Shown here one piece after another: positions 1 through 11,570 of a DNA stretch of 64,000 nt. A program made the translations under genes and the position numbers. The stretch comes from Saksenaea vasiformis B4078 (lineage: Eukaryota; Mucoromycota; Mucoromycetes; Mucorales; Saksenaeaceae): NCBI GenBank assembly GCA_000697055.1, contig JNDT01001773.1, positions 30,572-94,571 of the forward strand. Direction: 5' to 3'. How positions within the stretch are numbered: position 1 is the stretch's first letter; each line of letters begins with the position of its first letter. The notes beneath the pieces are model-generated. The model was not told the DNA's origin, ran no database searches, and was given only the letters and a program-made list of their open reading frames with translations.

Positions 1-323
1 GAACTGCGGCGTGGCAATCTCCGCTTTCCCAAGCGCGAAGACGCGTATTGCTTTTGCTATTCTTACCTCGTATGAGCCATGGGAGAAGTTCATGCGAGCG
101 ACATTAAGACCAGCATTGCGCAACTGAGTGATCATTTCAACATTGTTCGTTTTAGGACCTTGAAAGATTGACATGCGTTGGTTAAATGGATTCTCTTGAC
201 CGTCTTTGTATTACCGATGGTGCCAATGATACTAGATTTGCGTCCAGCAGTAGGCTCGATATCGACATTGAGTTGAGCTTTCCATTGGAGAGTAGAGGTG
301 ATTTCTGGAGTAAGAACAGCCAT
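1..323 (-). CDS. pyk1: Pyruvate kinase, N-terminal part (cut by window edge)
   Basis: Pyruvate kinase converts phosphoenolpyruvate and ADP to pyruvate and ATP, the last step of glycolysis, in the cytosol. Three exon pieces are visible: 323-215, 158-67, and a third that begins at base 3 and leaves the window. They join in frame through two GT-AG introns (214-159 and 66-4). The protein reads through [11 protein letters not shown], then [20 protein letters not shown] and [11 protein letters not shown]. These are the conserved first blocks of the enzyme, including the RMNFSHG active-site segment. The start ATG at 323 is the first in frame and a TATA box lies about 52 bp upstream. The C-terminal ~85% of the enzyme is outside the window. 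Family call is firm; the intron boundaries are inferred from the conserved sequence. Confidence 0.93.
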
Positions 324-374
324 AGTTTTACAGTTATAGTAGAGAGACTCTGGAGGAAAAAGATTACATCACCG

Positions 375-382
375 TTTATATA
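375..382 (-). promoter_or_regulatory. TATA box of pyruvate kinase gene
   Basis: On the minus strand this reads TATATAAA, about 52 bp upstream of the pyruvate kinase ATG at 323. The spacing suits a strong glycolytic promoter with a short 5' leader. CA-rich sequence lies further upstream (about 465-480). Confidence 0.6.
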
Positions 383-1538
383 GACGTTCAGATGAACACA
401 AAAAATTGCCTGTTTAAACGCTATAAAGTGGTGCTGTTTCCGAGGTACACGTGGCACATACTCTCACACACAAACATATTGCTTTTCATGTCTCACATTT
501 TGCCAACAACTGTGAGTTTTGTTGTCTCATCCGCTGAAAATCCGAAGACAAAAGGTCATGTGGACTAAAGCTTACGATACTTGTCCGGTAAGATCTCATG
601 CTGAACGGTCATGGATTCTGAAACGTTCCAAACTCAATGCTACTTTACACCATTCCATGTTACACGAAACTTAGGTCGTCCCTTCTTCAAGCGTTCCATG
701 TGCCTCAGGATTACCTTTTTGCTCAGTCGAGATTTTGACAAATTGTTTTCAAGCATCGTATGATGTCGGAAAGATCCTCGTATGTTTTAAAGTTTCTTAT
801 CTGGATATCAGTATGTTTACGTGCTTGCTGGATGATTGTCTGTGCCAGTTTATGTTGTAGCAGTAGTCTCGTGATTTTATGACAAAAAAAGGCTCGAAAC
901 TCCCCTTTTCTCAAGAAGACCATGTCATCGCGGCTATATGCACGGTTAACGTGTGCGGGGGATGAAGTTATGCAGAATCCTAGGAGCCGCTGTCCCTGAG
1001 GTATAGTTGTTCTTGGAGACTCGGATCCTCTAAACCGACATTTGTCAGGGTTCAGTTATGATATCGTAACCGCGTAATAGGGATCGTCAGTTTTCTTTTT
1101 TTTTTTTTTTATCTCCTCTATTATCTTGCTTCATTTCAAAATTTTCTCCTTTTCCCTAGCCGAAGAACAGGTGCATTACATTAGCTCGAAATTTTGTATC
1201 TCCCCACTCGAAAAACTTGTCAACGGACTAGAATGATTTTACAGAAAAGTAAATAACGAGAGGCAGAGGTTTCCCTTTTTCATTCACTATCCCGGATAGA
1301 ATGACGACGCGACACGTCTTTCTGGTTCTATTTACACAGTTGATATCTTTATATCAAAATTACTTCTTTCATATATGGTCTGAAACATCTTGCTATGTTA
1401 ATTCAACTACGGAAAGTAGATAAGATTAAGTCCGGATACTATCTATTCCAAAATGGATACCCTTGTTTTTTCTTTTGAGTTATGTATAGATTGGAATGGT
1501 CAGCAGGCAATTGTCTTCAAAATTATACATGGGTCTTT
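383..1538. other. Intergenic, no supported gene
   Basis: About 1.15 kb without a convincing gene. It contains the upstream region of pyruvate kinase and a long T run near 1099-1115. A 66-codon minus-strand frame at 723-923 is helix-like in composition but has no recognisable motif and no ATG-associated signals. I see no tRNA or repeat here. Confidence 0.5.
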
Positions 1539-2336
1539 TTAATAACAACGGCACCGCCGTATTTTACAGTACTTCTCGCGAAACCAATTTGTAACCTTTT
1601 TCCATTTGTCGTACTTTTCTGGTGGCTGACATAGTAACGACATATGGATACTTAAGCAAAGCGGTGTTACATATCGCTCACTGCGTAATTCCGCACCATA
1701 TTGTTCCGGGAAATGTAAAATGTCTGATTTGTTCATGAAGCTGGAGGAAGCGAGCGACTCTGTCTGGCGTAGATGGACATCGGGTCGTACACTGTATAGA
1801 AACGACCATTGGCGGCTGCAGCGTTTCCGGTTCGTGATCTGATGTATTCCATAATGAGTAATATTCACCTTTTGTTGTGAATTTCGCAATCGACATTCTC
1901 GTGGACCTGATGCGTTGCCTATAGATCGCGTCGGCATGAGTTTCGATGAGGAAGAATGCACCGTCATGGTGAGGTCTCGTACTGTAGGATCTGCAACAGA
2001 CGCGCTGTAGCGGTATCGCTTAGGAGTTGTTGTAATAGCAACAAACGTCGCTTGTAGTGTCGCTGGGTCAAATTCGTTAAATCGATGGTGAGTGGTTGTC
2101 TTCCGCCGCCCTTCTTGCTCAATGATCGTGGTAAGATGAATATTTGGTAGGACGTAATTTCGAAATACATGGATCGCCGCATAGTATAGCCGCCGCGATG
2201 TCTGTGCAACCATGTAGAGTGTAGGTAAATCAATACATGGCAGGAGCAACATGTAAATTAAGACATCATCCGGAAGGCGATCGAGCTGGTTGTAAGACTT
2301 GGAAGAATATCTGATCTTTTTGTACAGATTCTTCAT
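1539..2336 (-). CDS. F-box protein, hypothetical (possibly frameshifted)
   Basis: Single-exon reading frame of 265 residues starting at ATG 2336. Residues about 18-55 (LDRLPDDVLIYMLLLPCIDL followed by PTLYMVAQTSRRLYY) form an F-box, the Skp1-binding module of SCF ubiquitin ligases. The C-terminal end (WSFLYSV, then RYVTPLCLSIHMSLL and KKVTNWFREKYC) looks like the tail of the large F-box families of Mucorales. Between them, residues ~145-175 are arginine-rich and unlike the flanks. The +1 frame over 1800-1896 instead reads FTTKGEYYSLWNTSDHEPET, which looks more protein-like, so a pair of compensating frameshifts is possible. Substrate unknown. Confidence 0.6.
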   Translation of the reverse strand: MKNLYKKIRYSSKSYNQLDRLPDDVLIYMLLLPCIDLPTLYMVAQTSRRLYYAAIHVFRNYVLPNIHLTTIIEQEGRRKTTTHHRFNEFDPATLQATFVAITTTPKRYRYSASVADPTVRDLTMTVHSSSSKLMPTRSIGNASGPRECRLRNSQQKVNITHYGIHQITNRKRCSRQWSFLYSVRPDVHLRQTESLASSSFMNKSDILHFPEQYGAELRSERYVTPLCLSIHMSLLCQPPEKYDKWKKVTNWFREKYCKIRRCRCY

Positions 2337-3386
2337 TTATAGGAAAGAAAGAAGACAATGACTGAATAGGCTTCTATTGCGCGATTGAAGTAGTTGTATT
2401 GAACCCTACATCAAAGGTATACCCCTCGCCTGCGTGCTTTTGCCCCGTAGCTGTACGGTTTGCCTCTTTCCTTACTTGTATTTCTCAGTAGAAAGTCTAG
2501 TAAAGATGCGCAGATTTGCATCTTTGTTTCAGTGACAACAAAATGCAAAAAGCAACCAGCTTTAAATCTGCGATCATTCTCTGCGAGCACAGGATGAAAA
2601 TTCCTGTCAGCATCGGTTCGATGAGTGACTGCACACGTACACGGAGAAAAGCATACAAAAAAAAAAAGCTTTTATGTCTCGCGCATAGAACTGAGAAACC
2701 CCTTTTTCCCCGCTCAATCAAAATAACCACATTCCAAACCTGCCAAATCTCTGGCACCCAAAGTTTGCTTTTCTGATCTACTTGACAAACAAACTCGCAT
2801 ACTTTGAATTATTCTGTAAGCAAGAAGTTTGGACTTAATCGTACCTTTATAATCATGTAGTCCCACTGTAGCGATCTGCAATGGTACATTTAAATAATAT
2901 ATGCAAGCAGGCTCTTTTTTGTTTTTACTCAAACTTTTATTAATAGCTCGAAACTTAAGGACACCTAGTCAATGGTTCGGCGTCTTCTTCCCAAAAATTG
3001 AGAACATTGTGAGCCCAAATAACAATGGTATAAGAGAATTAGATAGAGAAATAAGGCTATGCCAATACCTTGATCGTACAAGAGTTCGTGATGGGACAAT
3101 CGTAGCTGCCACATTTGTATACCTAGTAGCTTTTTCCGATGTTACGCTAGTATTTCGATCAAGTCACATAAAATTTCAAAATGTTACGGTTAATGGATCC
3201 GACAGGGCAGTGTACATCATGAAACCTAACAAATTCTTTGCGTCTGGCTCACGTTGCATTCTTCTGATGTCCTGATATCATATGTAATATCCATAGGTAA
3301 GGAATGTTTGTATGGCTTTTTCGTACCCTACTGGCAGGGTCTGATTAATCCTTGACTTTGGAAACATAAAAGACAAGAAGGGCTCG

Positions 3387-3475
3387 CTGTAGGCCAAAAT
3401 GGTCGCAAAAAGCCGCATTGATTAATGTATGCGACTTGTGGTCCACAGTTTCTGTGTGACGACTTTGGCCTACAG
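3387..3475. repeat. Miniature terminal-inverted-repeat element
   Basis: CTGTAGGCCAAA at 3387-3398 is the exact reverse complement of TTTGGCCTACAG at 3464-3475. A second, internal palindrome (TGTGGTCCACA) lies between them. The 89-bp unit has the shape of a MITE or a solo Tc1/mariner-type end pair. No transposase remains. Confidence 0.45.
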
Positions 3476-4048
3476 TGAATCCAGCAGACTTGTCTGTACG
3501 GTTAACCATGTCACTACAATTTTCTGGAAAACTCGATGTCTGCAGTTACAACCGTTAATAACCTTCTCGGCAACTTTCTAGTCGTTTTTTTTTATCACTA
3601 CTAGACAGCTTTTTGATATATGAAATCTTCCAAATTATTGGCGAGAAATCATACACAAAGAAGGAGCTGTTTAGAGGTCTCCGAGTACCCTTCCATGCGT
3701 TTTACCTATAGCAAGCGCAAAGGAATCACTGGCAGCACCAAATGCATTTTTAGCGTCATTTTTCCCAGTCTCTCTTGGTGTAGTTTATTGTCGGAATTAT
3801 CATTGCGACATAATGTTCTATATCTGTATCAATTAGAGAGAACACTGAAGCAACATAAATGACACTTTCATGGTTGGATTACCTCCTAGTTTTCTGCAAT
3901 ATTAGTGGCCTTTAGCAGGTTGCTTACAATGTCTTTAAATTTATCTAGACATATATACCGTGCTTTATGACAAATTAAAGCTACGAGTTTTCTACGTGGG
4001 GTGACAATTTTAAGGTACTGTTGAACATACACTGTGAGGAAGGCGTTT

Positions 4049-4185
4049 CCGACAATTCACTTGTTTGTGCCATTTTCAGGTAGATAATCGTTCCAGTGTA
4101 GCACATTACTGCCAAGTATGTCTTGAAGCTGATACAATGATTCCAACTATTTACCTGAAAATGACAAAAACAGGTGAATTGTCGG
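4049..4185. repeat. Imperfect inverted repeat, ~38-bp arms
   Basis: The arm at 4049-4086 matches the reverse complement of 4148-4185 with only a few mismatches across ~38 bp. The spacer is about 61 bp. It could fold as a long hairpin or be a MITE remnant. It lies immediately left of the dispersed-repeat copy starting near 4260. Confidence 0.45.
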
Positions 4186-4259
4186 TACCTTTTCCCCATA
4201 GTGATAGAGAGAACATCAGTGCATAAGAAATCAAATTGGTGTGTATGCTGGATATACTG

Positions 4260-4800
4260 AGGTGTTTATTGAATGAATTTTTACACTACTCTACGTGAAT
4301 TTTGCGCCCGTCAGGAACCAGGTCCGCGCTAAGTAAGGGATGAAGTATGCGGTTACCACTACATAAATTGGCGATAAAATAATACTCTACTTACATCAAC
4401 TTGGTTCCCGATGAAGGATGTAAGAATGAGCGACACCTGTGCATACAGATGGGTATCGTTTCATTTACCGAATGTGACAAGAAGGAACTCACTTAGCCAA
4501 GACTGGTTCGAACAGAGGTCTTGTAGGCTCAAATATGAACATGGAGAATGAATGATCATGTATATGTTTCGAAGAATTGACATCCTTACCGGGATGTTTT
4601 TGTAAAGAACAGAGCCAAAGAAGAAAAAGCAAATTCATGTGTTCCTTTAAAGTACGGATCATTTTGGGAGGAACCTGTTCTTATCGTTAGACATTTTTAC
4701 TGCTTGCGATGGGATCCTGGGAATCCATCACTGAAGCCCCTCAATGCTAGAGTCTGGTTATCCAGGCGCGAGCTATTCCTTGGATTAACGCAAAATAAAC
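4260..4800 (+). repeat. Dispersed decayed repeat, copy A
   Basis: Several blocks match in order the segment at 14838-15480: TTTATTGAA followed by TTTTTACACTA, then GAAGTATGCG-like and ACTTACATCAAC blocks, then AACAGAGCCAAAGAA, AAATTCATG and GGAACCTGTT. Both copies are diverged and carry no long reading frame. The pattern suggests an old transposon-derived family rather than a gene. Confidence 0.5.
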
Positions 4801-6508
4801 CACTTCTTACTGCAAAGACGTATCACTCTCAAGTGTGAAAGTTATTTGTCTTGAATGCCTCATAGTACTTATCTGACGCAAACGTTGATCCCAAATTCAG
4901 TAAAACCCACAGAAAATGGAGATGCAGAGCGAAGTCTGATTTGGCCTCAAAATTGCAATATAGCCTGAAATTCGGAGAACTAGATGTATCTTTCTTCCAA
5001 GATGTTACTTTCAAGTCGTGGAAAATGTTAAAGAGGAACAATAGAACTTCTAATCCAGCTGCGATCTTTTCCGTGAGAAAGCCAGTGAATAGCATGTGTA
5101 GGAAAGACGATACAATAAGTGAGTTAAAGTTACACTGCGCATTTAAAGTTGGTTAGCACTAATGAACTGCAGTGCAATAAACAATCTATATCCCCGCCAG
5201 AAGCACGTAACGTACTAGCATATAACAATCATGCATCTCGGGACGAATATCCAACTCCGCCTACAGAAGCTAGCAACCACGAGCACATCTACACATCAGT
5301 GTTCACATACTCGGACGAGTTCAGGTTACTATATGTAACAGGAACGTCTTCTACGTTTCCGTTGAGGATCTCGACTACATGTAGAATTATGCTGAACTGC
5401 CATCATACAGTGCATTGTGTGTAGAAACTCAATGGATTCATTCAAACGTGAGAAAAAGGGTGATGGTTGACGATAATAGGTACGAATTCGCAAGAAAAAA
5501 GGATATGGACCTTGTAGTTCTAGTGATAGCAAACTTTGTCGTCTTCTTTCCATCTCTTTTTCCTACCTTTTGCTTTAATTCTTTGCCACGGTTTAAAATG
5601 GTGCTTCTATACTAGCGTTGATGCGAGGGGACTGTCCTGTAGTGCAATCGAAGTTTTTTCTCGAAACATCTAGTTTGTCCTTCTTGATCGCTTACCACTA
5701 AAATTTATTATCTTTGTATTAGTGCATTAGTTAGTGCGCAAGATACATAGATGGCACGAATCTAATATTTTATATACCCATAGACTATGGATGACTATCC
5801 TCCTGCAATTTTTTTTTACAATTCTCTGTTAGATGAGTAGAATCGATAGGTGAAATATACTTCAAAAAAACATACTACAGAACCTTTGCAGATTATTACC
5901 AGCGACAACAAACGTTACAGTTAGTATAGATCGCATTCTATAGTTGGTGGTTGGATCCATGATGAAAGTTAGTAATTAGATGTGGAATTGGGCTCGTCGC
6001 GATCATCCAATGCAATAGATATTTCAGTGTGGTCTGCAGCAGACTAGTACTGGTTGCTACGATACAATAGAATAGATGGATAGCGCAGATGATGGCATAT
6101 TGACCCCAACAGCGAATTTTCTTCTACCTCCGGCCGTTATAGCGCCCTTGGTATTTGAGATGGCAGTAACGCCACATCGTCACTGCGAGATGATTTGCTC
6201 AAGTAATACTTTATGTATTGATGCTAGGAACGTCCTATTTTTGGATCTGAAGCTGGTTGCTATTTTTAGATGAAATATAACGTTTATTGAATAGTGCATA
6301 CACACTAGAACTTCAAAATACCAGTTAATGCCTGTTTGATTACGCCAGTGGCTCCGCTTACATAATTTCTGTAGGAAATGTAAAATTAATGATTGCGTGT
6401 TGCTCTACCAGAAGTAGCTTTGAGAAGTATATCTTCTCCACCTGAAGGAATGATGATCGTAAGCTTCCGGTCGTAGCATCGTGAAGATCTCTACCTCTGA
6501 TGTACGAT

Positions 6509-6550
6509 GGCTCTTGTACATGCTGGCTCTTGTACATGCTGGCTCTTGCT
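6509..6550 (+). repeat. 16-bp tandem repeat
   Basis: GGCTCTTGTACATGCT occurs twice in direct succession (6509-6540) and is followed by a partial third unit, GGCTCTTGCT. No associated gene was identified. Confidence 0.5.
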
Positions 6551-8201
6551 CTTGTGTAACTTTTAGAAACCATGGATGAACGGAAGACGCGTCGAGGCAG
6601 GAACGAAGAGTAGATTGAAACAGAAGGATTGGGGCGTGAGACATCTGCACTTTTCGATTAGGCTCGGTACAGTGACAGCACACTTTATATATTCTAAAAA
6701 AGAGAGATATGGATGGGATGATGGAGAATCTGTCCCTTTGATACCTGCGAAGGGGAAGGAAGCGTTAGTTGGATGATAAAGTTACGATTTAGAGAACAGC
6801 TTTGTTGGATACAAAGCTATGCCCATTTGTTGCAGAGTAGTACACTAAGATACAGCACAAACGCCAAGTAGAAAGATCCCCTTAAGATCATGAACATCAC
6901 GGCGAGCAACTCTGTCTCAGCGCAGCGAAGGTCACAATCATTTTTTGTTCCGATATTGCGCACTATTAAATTATTGTTACTGCCATGGCCTGAAGATGTT
7001 ATTGAGGATGAATGTATATCCATCATCGACAACAAGGTAGTAACTACATTTCAAGAGTCTGCTTAGTGAAGGGCAGGCGATTGGACATACTTCGTGTCTC
7101 TCGCATCGAACGACAAATAGTGAATAAGATGCCTGTATCAATCGGCGTTATATCTACGCGGTGTCCAATAGGAGGACATCTGTTTCCTAGTTGTTTGATA
7201 TGAGTCATGTTCATCTTGAGTGGCATGTAGATGTTAGATATTCAAAGTAGAAAGTTGTCTAGACGTGCTTTTTTTGGGTATTGCGCACTGCTTATAGTCA
7301 AAAGCTTACACAAAGATGAGCAAACAGGCTTTACAGTCTCTTAGAGCTACTTATCAGACTGGCATGTATATTAGTATTTTAAAATTCGCTGCATAATCTC
7401 AACCTACGACTGGTGAGGAATCCTATAATTATTGACAATTCTCACTGTCTACAAAAAGCACTTCTGTAATGCACGTCGAACAGTCTGTAGATCGCAACCT
7501 CCAGAAGACACGCAAGAACATCTTCATTCGTCCGCTTGGCAGCCAAAAGCACATGGTAGAGAACCTGTTGAAGATCCAACTGTCCAGCCGTTACTAGCAG
7601 TGACGTAGTCCTTGAGTTCGAGTAAGTCAATGCGATTGTAACAACTTATCGCCGATCTTCCGAATAGAAAACGCGTACCCATGTTCAAATTGTTCAAATT
7701 GTGTGGAAAGAGAAAATGGAGAAGAATATAAAATGATTCTCATATCTATATATACCTGTCCAAGATTTCTTCGTGGTGTTAGATTACAAACAGTAGCTTG
7801 TGATAAGGGATAAAGTTACTGTCCTACGTTAGTCATTGGTGCCACCAGAGCTGAGGTTGTTTTAATCAACAGACGCAAGATAATTTTCTCCACAAGCTAT
7901 GTGAAACAGTCCGAGTATTATTCTTCCAGTCAATTGCCTATAAGTAGATTACAGCCGCTTTTCGCATTTGTACCATGTCACATTCGTATTAGCTGGTTCA
8001 CAAAATAATTCGTGTGCATAACCGTGCAATCACCTTCAAGGGTTCCAAATGATCAAATTTTTTTTGAAACATACATGGAAGTAGACACGATAACAAACAC
8101 GGGTCCATCTTCTGTTTAAACGCTACGCGGAGATCGTGTATAGTGAATGGTTGTATTCATGAGAAGAGAAAAAAAACAGAAATAAGTTATATAAAAAGAT
8201 A

Positions 8202-9378
8202 TTATTGTTGCTTCTGTGTCATGTACATGGAGCTCACACGTTTGACCCGATCCGGTTCATCTGCCATTTGCGACTTATCGTGTTCCGAGGGCGCTGTTGC
8301 GTAATCCACACAGTGTTTTGGGAAGACACCCTTGGCATTTCCGCGCGAAAGGTTAATGCCCTGGCACCATCCATCGTCATACTCGACTAGAACCTCGACG
8401 CGATCGCCAATTTGGATGTCAATTTCGTCGCTCAGCGTTGGTGTGTAGGTAGAGATGACAGTAAACACGCCAATGGAGTCATTTTGGGGCGTTGGAGACG
8501 GTGATACAGAAAGCGTTGTTGCCGTTGCTGCTGCTGTTGCCGTTGCTGCCGTGGACATCTGAGGGTACGGGGGAGGAGGAGGACTGGTGGCGGTCGTGAT
8601 CGGCGGAAGTTGGATCTGCGGGGTCTGTACAGTGTTCATGCTAGCATAGGCAGCGTGCGGTGGGAAGTTATTGTCGATTGCGGGCGGAGGGTCATGGCTG
8701 CCGAAGCCCATGGTGAACGGATCAGGCTTGGTCATACGTCGGTTGGACTTCTTTTTGCGACGTACCATGACAAAGGCGACTAAACCACCGATAACAATAA
8801 GAACTGCGGCAACAATGCCACCAATCGCACCGCCAGATGGTCCAGCGGGTGCAGCAGCTCCTCGATCAGCCGCAGATCCGATAAATCCATTACTACTCGT
8901 AGGTGCTGGTGTAGTATTTATAAGATCAGCAGAAGAGGAAGGGGGAACTGGCCAGGGGATAGTTGGATTGTTGGTGGTAGTGGTGGTGGCAGGCGAACGA
9001 ACATCAGAAGAGGCTGAGGCAGAAGAGGAAGTTGGACGTGGTTTTTGAGGTTTCTTGGTAGTATGTGTGACGGAAGTTGTTGATACATTGGGTGATTTCG
9101 GATGTGGCTCTTTTGACTTTGGAGGATTGACAGAGTGCGTCGGTTTAGGGTTGTGTGTTGTCGATGGTTCCTTGCGTGTCGGGGATTCTTTGGTCGTTGT
9201 CGGTTTGGGACCTATTCCATGTGAGAAATAGTTTCTAAAGATATATAGTGTTACCATCCGTTTTCTGAGTTGGATCGAGAGGTTCAGCTCGTGGTCGAAT
9301 GGGCTGGGCTTGAGTGAATTCCATGACAGAGACAATGGAGACCAAGATGGCGGCAACGACTGGTGACTGGGACATCAT
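8202..9378 (-). CDS. Single-pass membrane protein with cytoplasmic SH3 domain
   Basis: Two exons, 9378-9255 and 9211-8202, joined by a 43-bp intron, give 377 residues. The first exon encodes a signal peptide (MMSQSPVVAAILVSIVSVME, cleavage probably near AQA/PIRP). Residues ~42-165 are Ser/Thr/Pro/Lys-rich and likely glycosylated outside the cell. Residues ~170-191 are a Gly/Val/Ile transmembrane helix followed by RRKKK. Residues ~289-346 are an SH3 domain with the expected acidic RT loop and the DDGWC tryptophan. The layout (secreted stalk, one membrane span, cytosolic SH3) is that of fungal cell-surface or fusion/polarity proteins such as Fus1-like sensors. Exact orthology is uncertain. A TATAAA on the minus strand lies near 9470, about 95 bp upstream. 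Confidence 0.82.
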
Positions 9379-11570
9379 CTTGTGAACAAAAAGGAACGAG
9401 AAGGGTCAGCTATGTTGAACTGCTGTATTCTATATTTTAGGAGAGAACAAAGAGAAGGAACGTGTCAGGGTTTATAAGGAGCAGAAAGGCATAAATAACA
9501 AAAACAAAAAAAGAAGAGAAGAGAAAAAAATTATATATCGAAGGAGTTTAACTTTTTCGGTCTCTATGTTGCACAAAAACTCCTTTTTAATTGATCTTTT
9601 CAGTTGAGATGAAGGGGCGTGTCGGAACATCTTGGGATTACTACTGTGTAACGCTATGAAGGTTAAATTCCACTCGTTGCCACCATCGATCTATCAACAA
9701 ATGTTACTACATTTTCAAATGTTTTCCAATGCCAGGTTCCTTGTACCTATTGAAATGATAGAGGGCATTTCTCGTGATGTGTACTAGCTATTGATAATAG
9801 GGCTGACCCGAGGATGATTAAATATTCCCGCAGAGGTGACAACATATCCCGATGCATGCCAAATCTCCACGAATAGAGATAGATTATCATTGATCCTTAA
9901 CTGCCCTTTGCACCTTAATCTACTTACCTATAAAAACGAACTCGAAATCTCGAAAGACCGTGATCCGCTAACTCGTTCCTGTTTGAGTCACTAACTTTTT
10001 ATTACTATTAGTAATCCACAGGAATACATTTATGTATCTCTTCCTGATTTCAGATCCGATTGTTGCCAAAGTGACCCAAAGTCATTTACGCGATAGGATT
10101 CATGAAGATTACCAGGTTCATCAAAAATCCAGATGTCTGCGTGGCAGCCGTTTCCAGTGTTTGTATTCATAGCAACCAATAACTAAAGAATGAATGATGA
10201 TAATAATATGGGAAGGGACCCATGTGGAAGTGCATATATGTTCACCTTGGTTCTGTGATTCATATTTCTGTTATCACTGGAATGTATGCTCCCAGAGGTA
10301 CCGGTAATCTTTAATGAGTTCCGGGAATATAAAGTTCTTGAAATGGGTTTGACATGGGTGCAATCTAGGTATGTCAACTGTTGAGTAGCAATCGAAAATG
10401 GTAACAGGGAGGTGAAATTAACAGAAGTGCTTGATCTTACATGATAAGTCCGACAAGTATCTGAACCAATTTAGGCGCCATGCATGGTCTCGTTAGATCT
10501 TTTTTTTTTTCCCCGGGAATTGCTACAGACACTCCAACGGGATACTCCAGTTCCCTCAAAATCGGAAGTTGCTCCAGATAAATGACTCCTTCCATTCTGA
10601 GGATTGATGCAATATAACGTTGTTCGCGTTACTGGCAATGCCGCGAATGGTGGAGGCTGTCATCTGGAGGGAATCAAAGGATGGAGTGTTCCGAAAACGT
10701 GAGACACCTTGAGTGACGGAGTATGCAAACTAGTAAAGATGCCCAAGTGGTATCGCTTTCAGGATAGTGAAATATCTTCCAGTGACCAATTAGTCCCGAC
10801 AACCAGATTAAGTGATAGAAATATTACGAGAACCTGAGCGATTTTGCATGGAACCAGTCCGATGGGTCTCCAGCCGTGAGAACGCCTCTCAACTTACTTT
10901 TCCCCGAAAGTTATCTTTGCTCACTCCATTGCGCACGTATATCCTCTACTTTTGCTTCGATCAAATGTCGATGGTACCAACGCTAAAAGATATCAGCATT
11001 CACTGAGCCGATCCAGCTCAACTTCGAGTTTAAGAACAAACAATAGCATGCTAGAACCTTGTCGTTTCATTTGATACCTGCATTGGAGAAGCTTTGAAAC
11101 TACGGCGACAGCGTCTAATGGGTTTCATTTGTTTATGCAGCAGTCAAAGGATTGATGGATTATGCAAAGAGGGAGTGAGTGATCATAACAATATGCCGTA
11201 AAGCCTGCACAAGCAAGTAACAATAACGCTAGAAGCAGCGCTAATGGATCTCCTAACAAAACGTCTTCTCGCCATCCCCCCAGAATAAGCAGGTTCTCTA
11301 TTTTAAACACTATTTGAATCCAAGTTAAAACATCCCGGCATCATGAAACTGCAACGGAATAACTGAGCACAAGAGGGCATATGAATTGATGGTGTCTAAG
11401 CGAACACAGGTTGATCTACCGGAAACTACAGACAAACGAAAATAGGCCAGAAAGAACGAATACATCCTTTTCGTGTTGAATCGTAGAAAGCATTAGTGCT
11501 ACAAGATAATGAAACAGAAAAAAAAGGGTTCACATTTGCATCCTATGTACACATTCCCGGAAATAAAGTT
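9379..11570. other. Intergenic, no supported gene
   Basis: About 2.2 kb. The left end is the promoter of the SH3 membrane protein. A short poly-T tract lies at 10500-10511. Frames of about 60 codons (10183-10377, 10812-11006, 11125-11310) have no recognisable motif and I do not support them as genes. Confidence 0.5.

Larger units (their letters stand above)
2337..8201. other. Gene-poor region with decayed repeats
   Basis: About 5.9 kb with no gene I can support. It contains a small TIR element (3387-3475), an imperfect inverted repeat (4049-4185), one copy of a dispersed repeat (about 4260-4800) and a 16-bp tandem repeat (6509-6550). Open frames here are short, lack recognisable domains, and mostly lack an ATG near their start. 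Confidence 0.55.

Noticed and set aside
2901..3275. 124-codon plus-strand frame in the gene-poor region
   Set aside because: Hydrophobic N terminus but no family motif, no promoter signals and a repeat-rich neighbourhood. Likely chance.
4490..4530. GGTTCGAAC resembling a tRNA T-arm B box
   Set aside because: No matching acceptor stem, D-arm or anticodon arm at proper spacing. No tRNA gene was convincing anywhere in the window.
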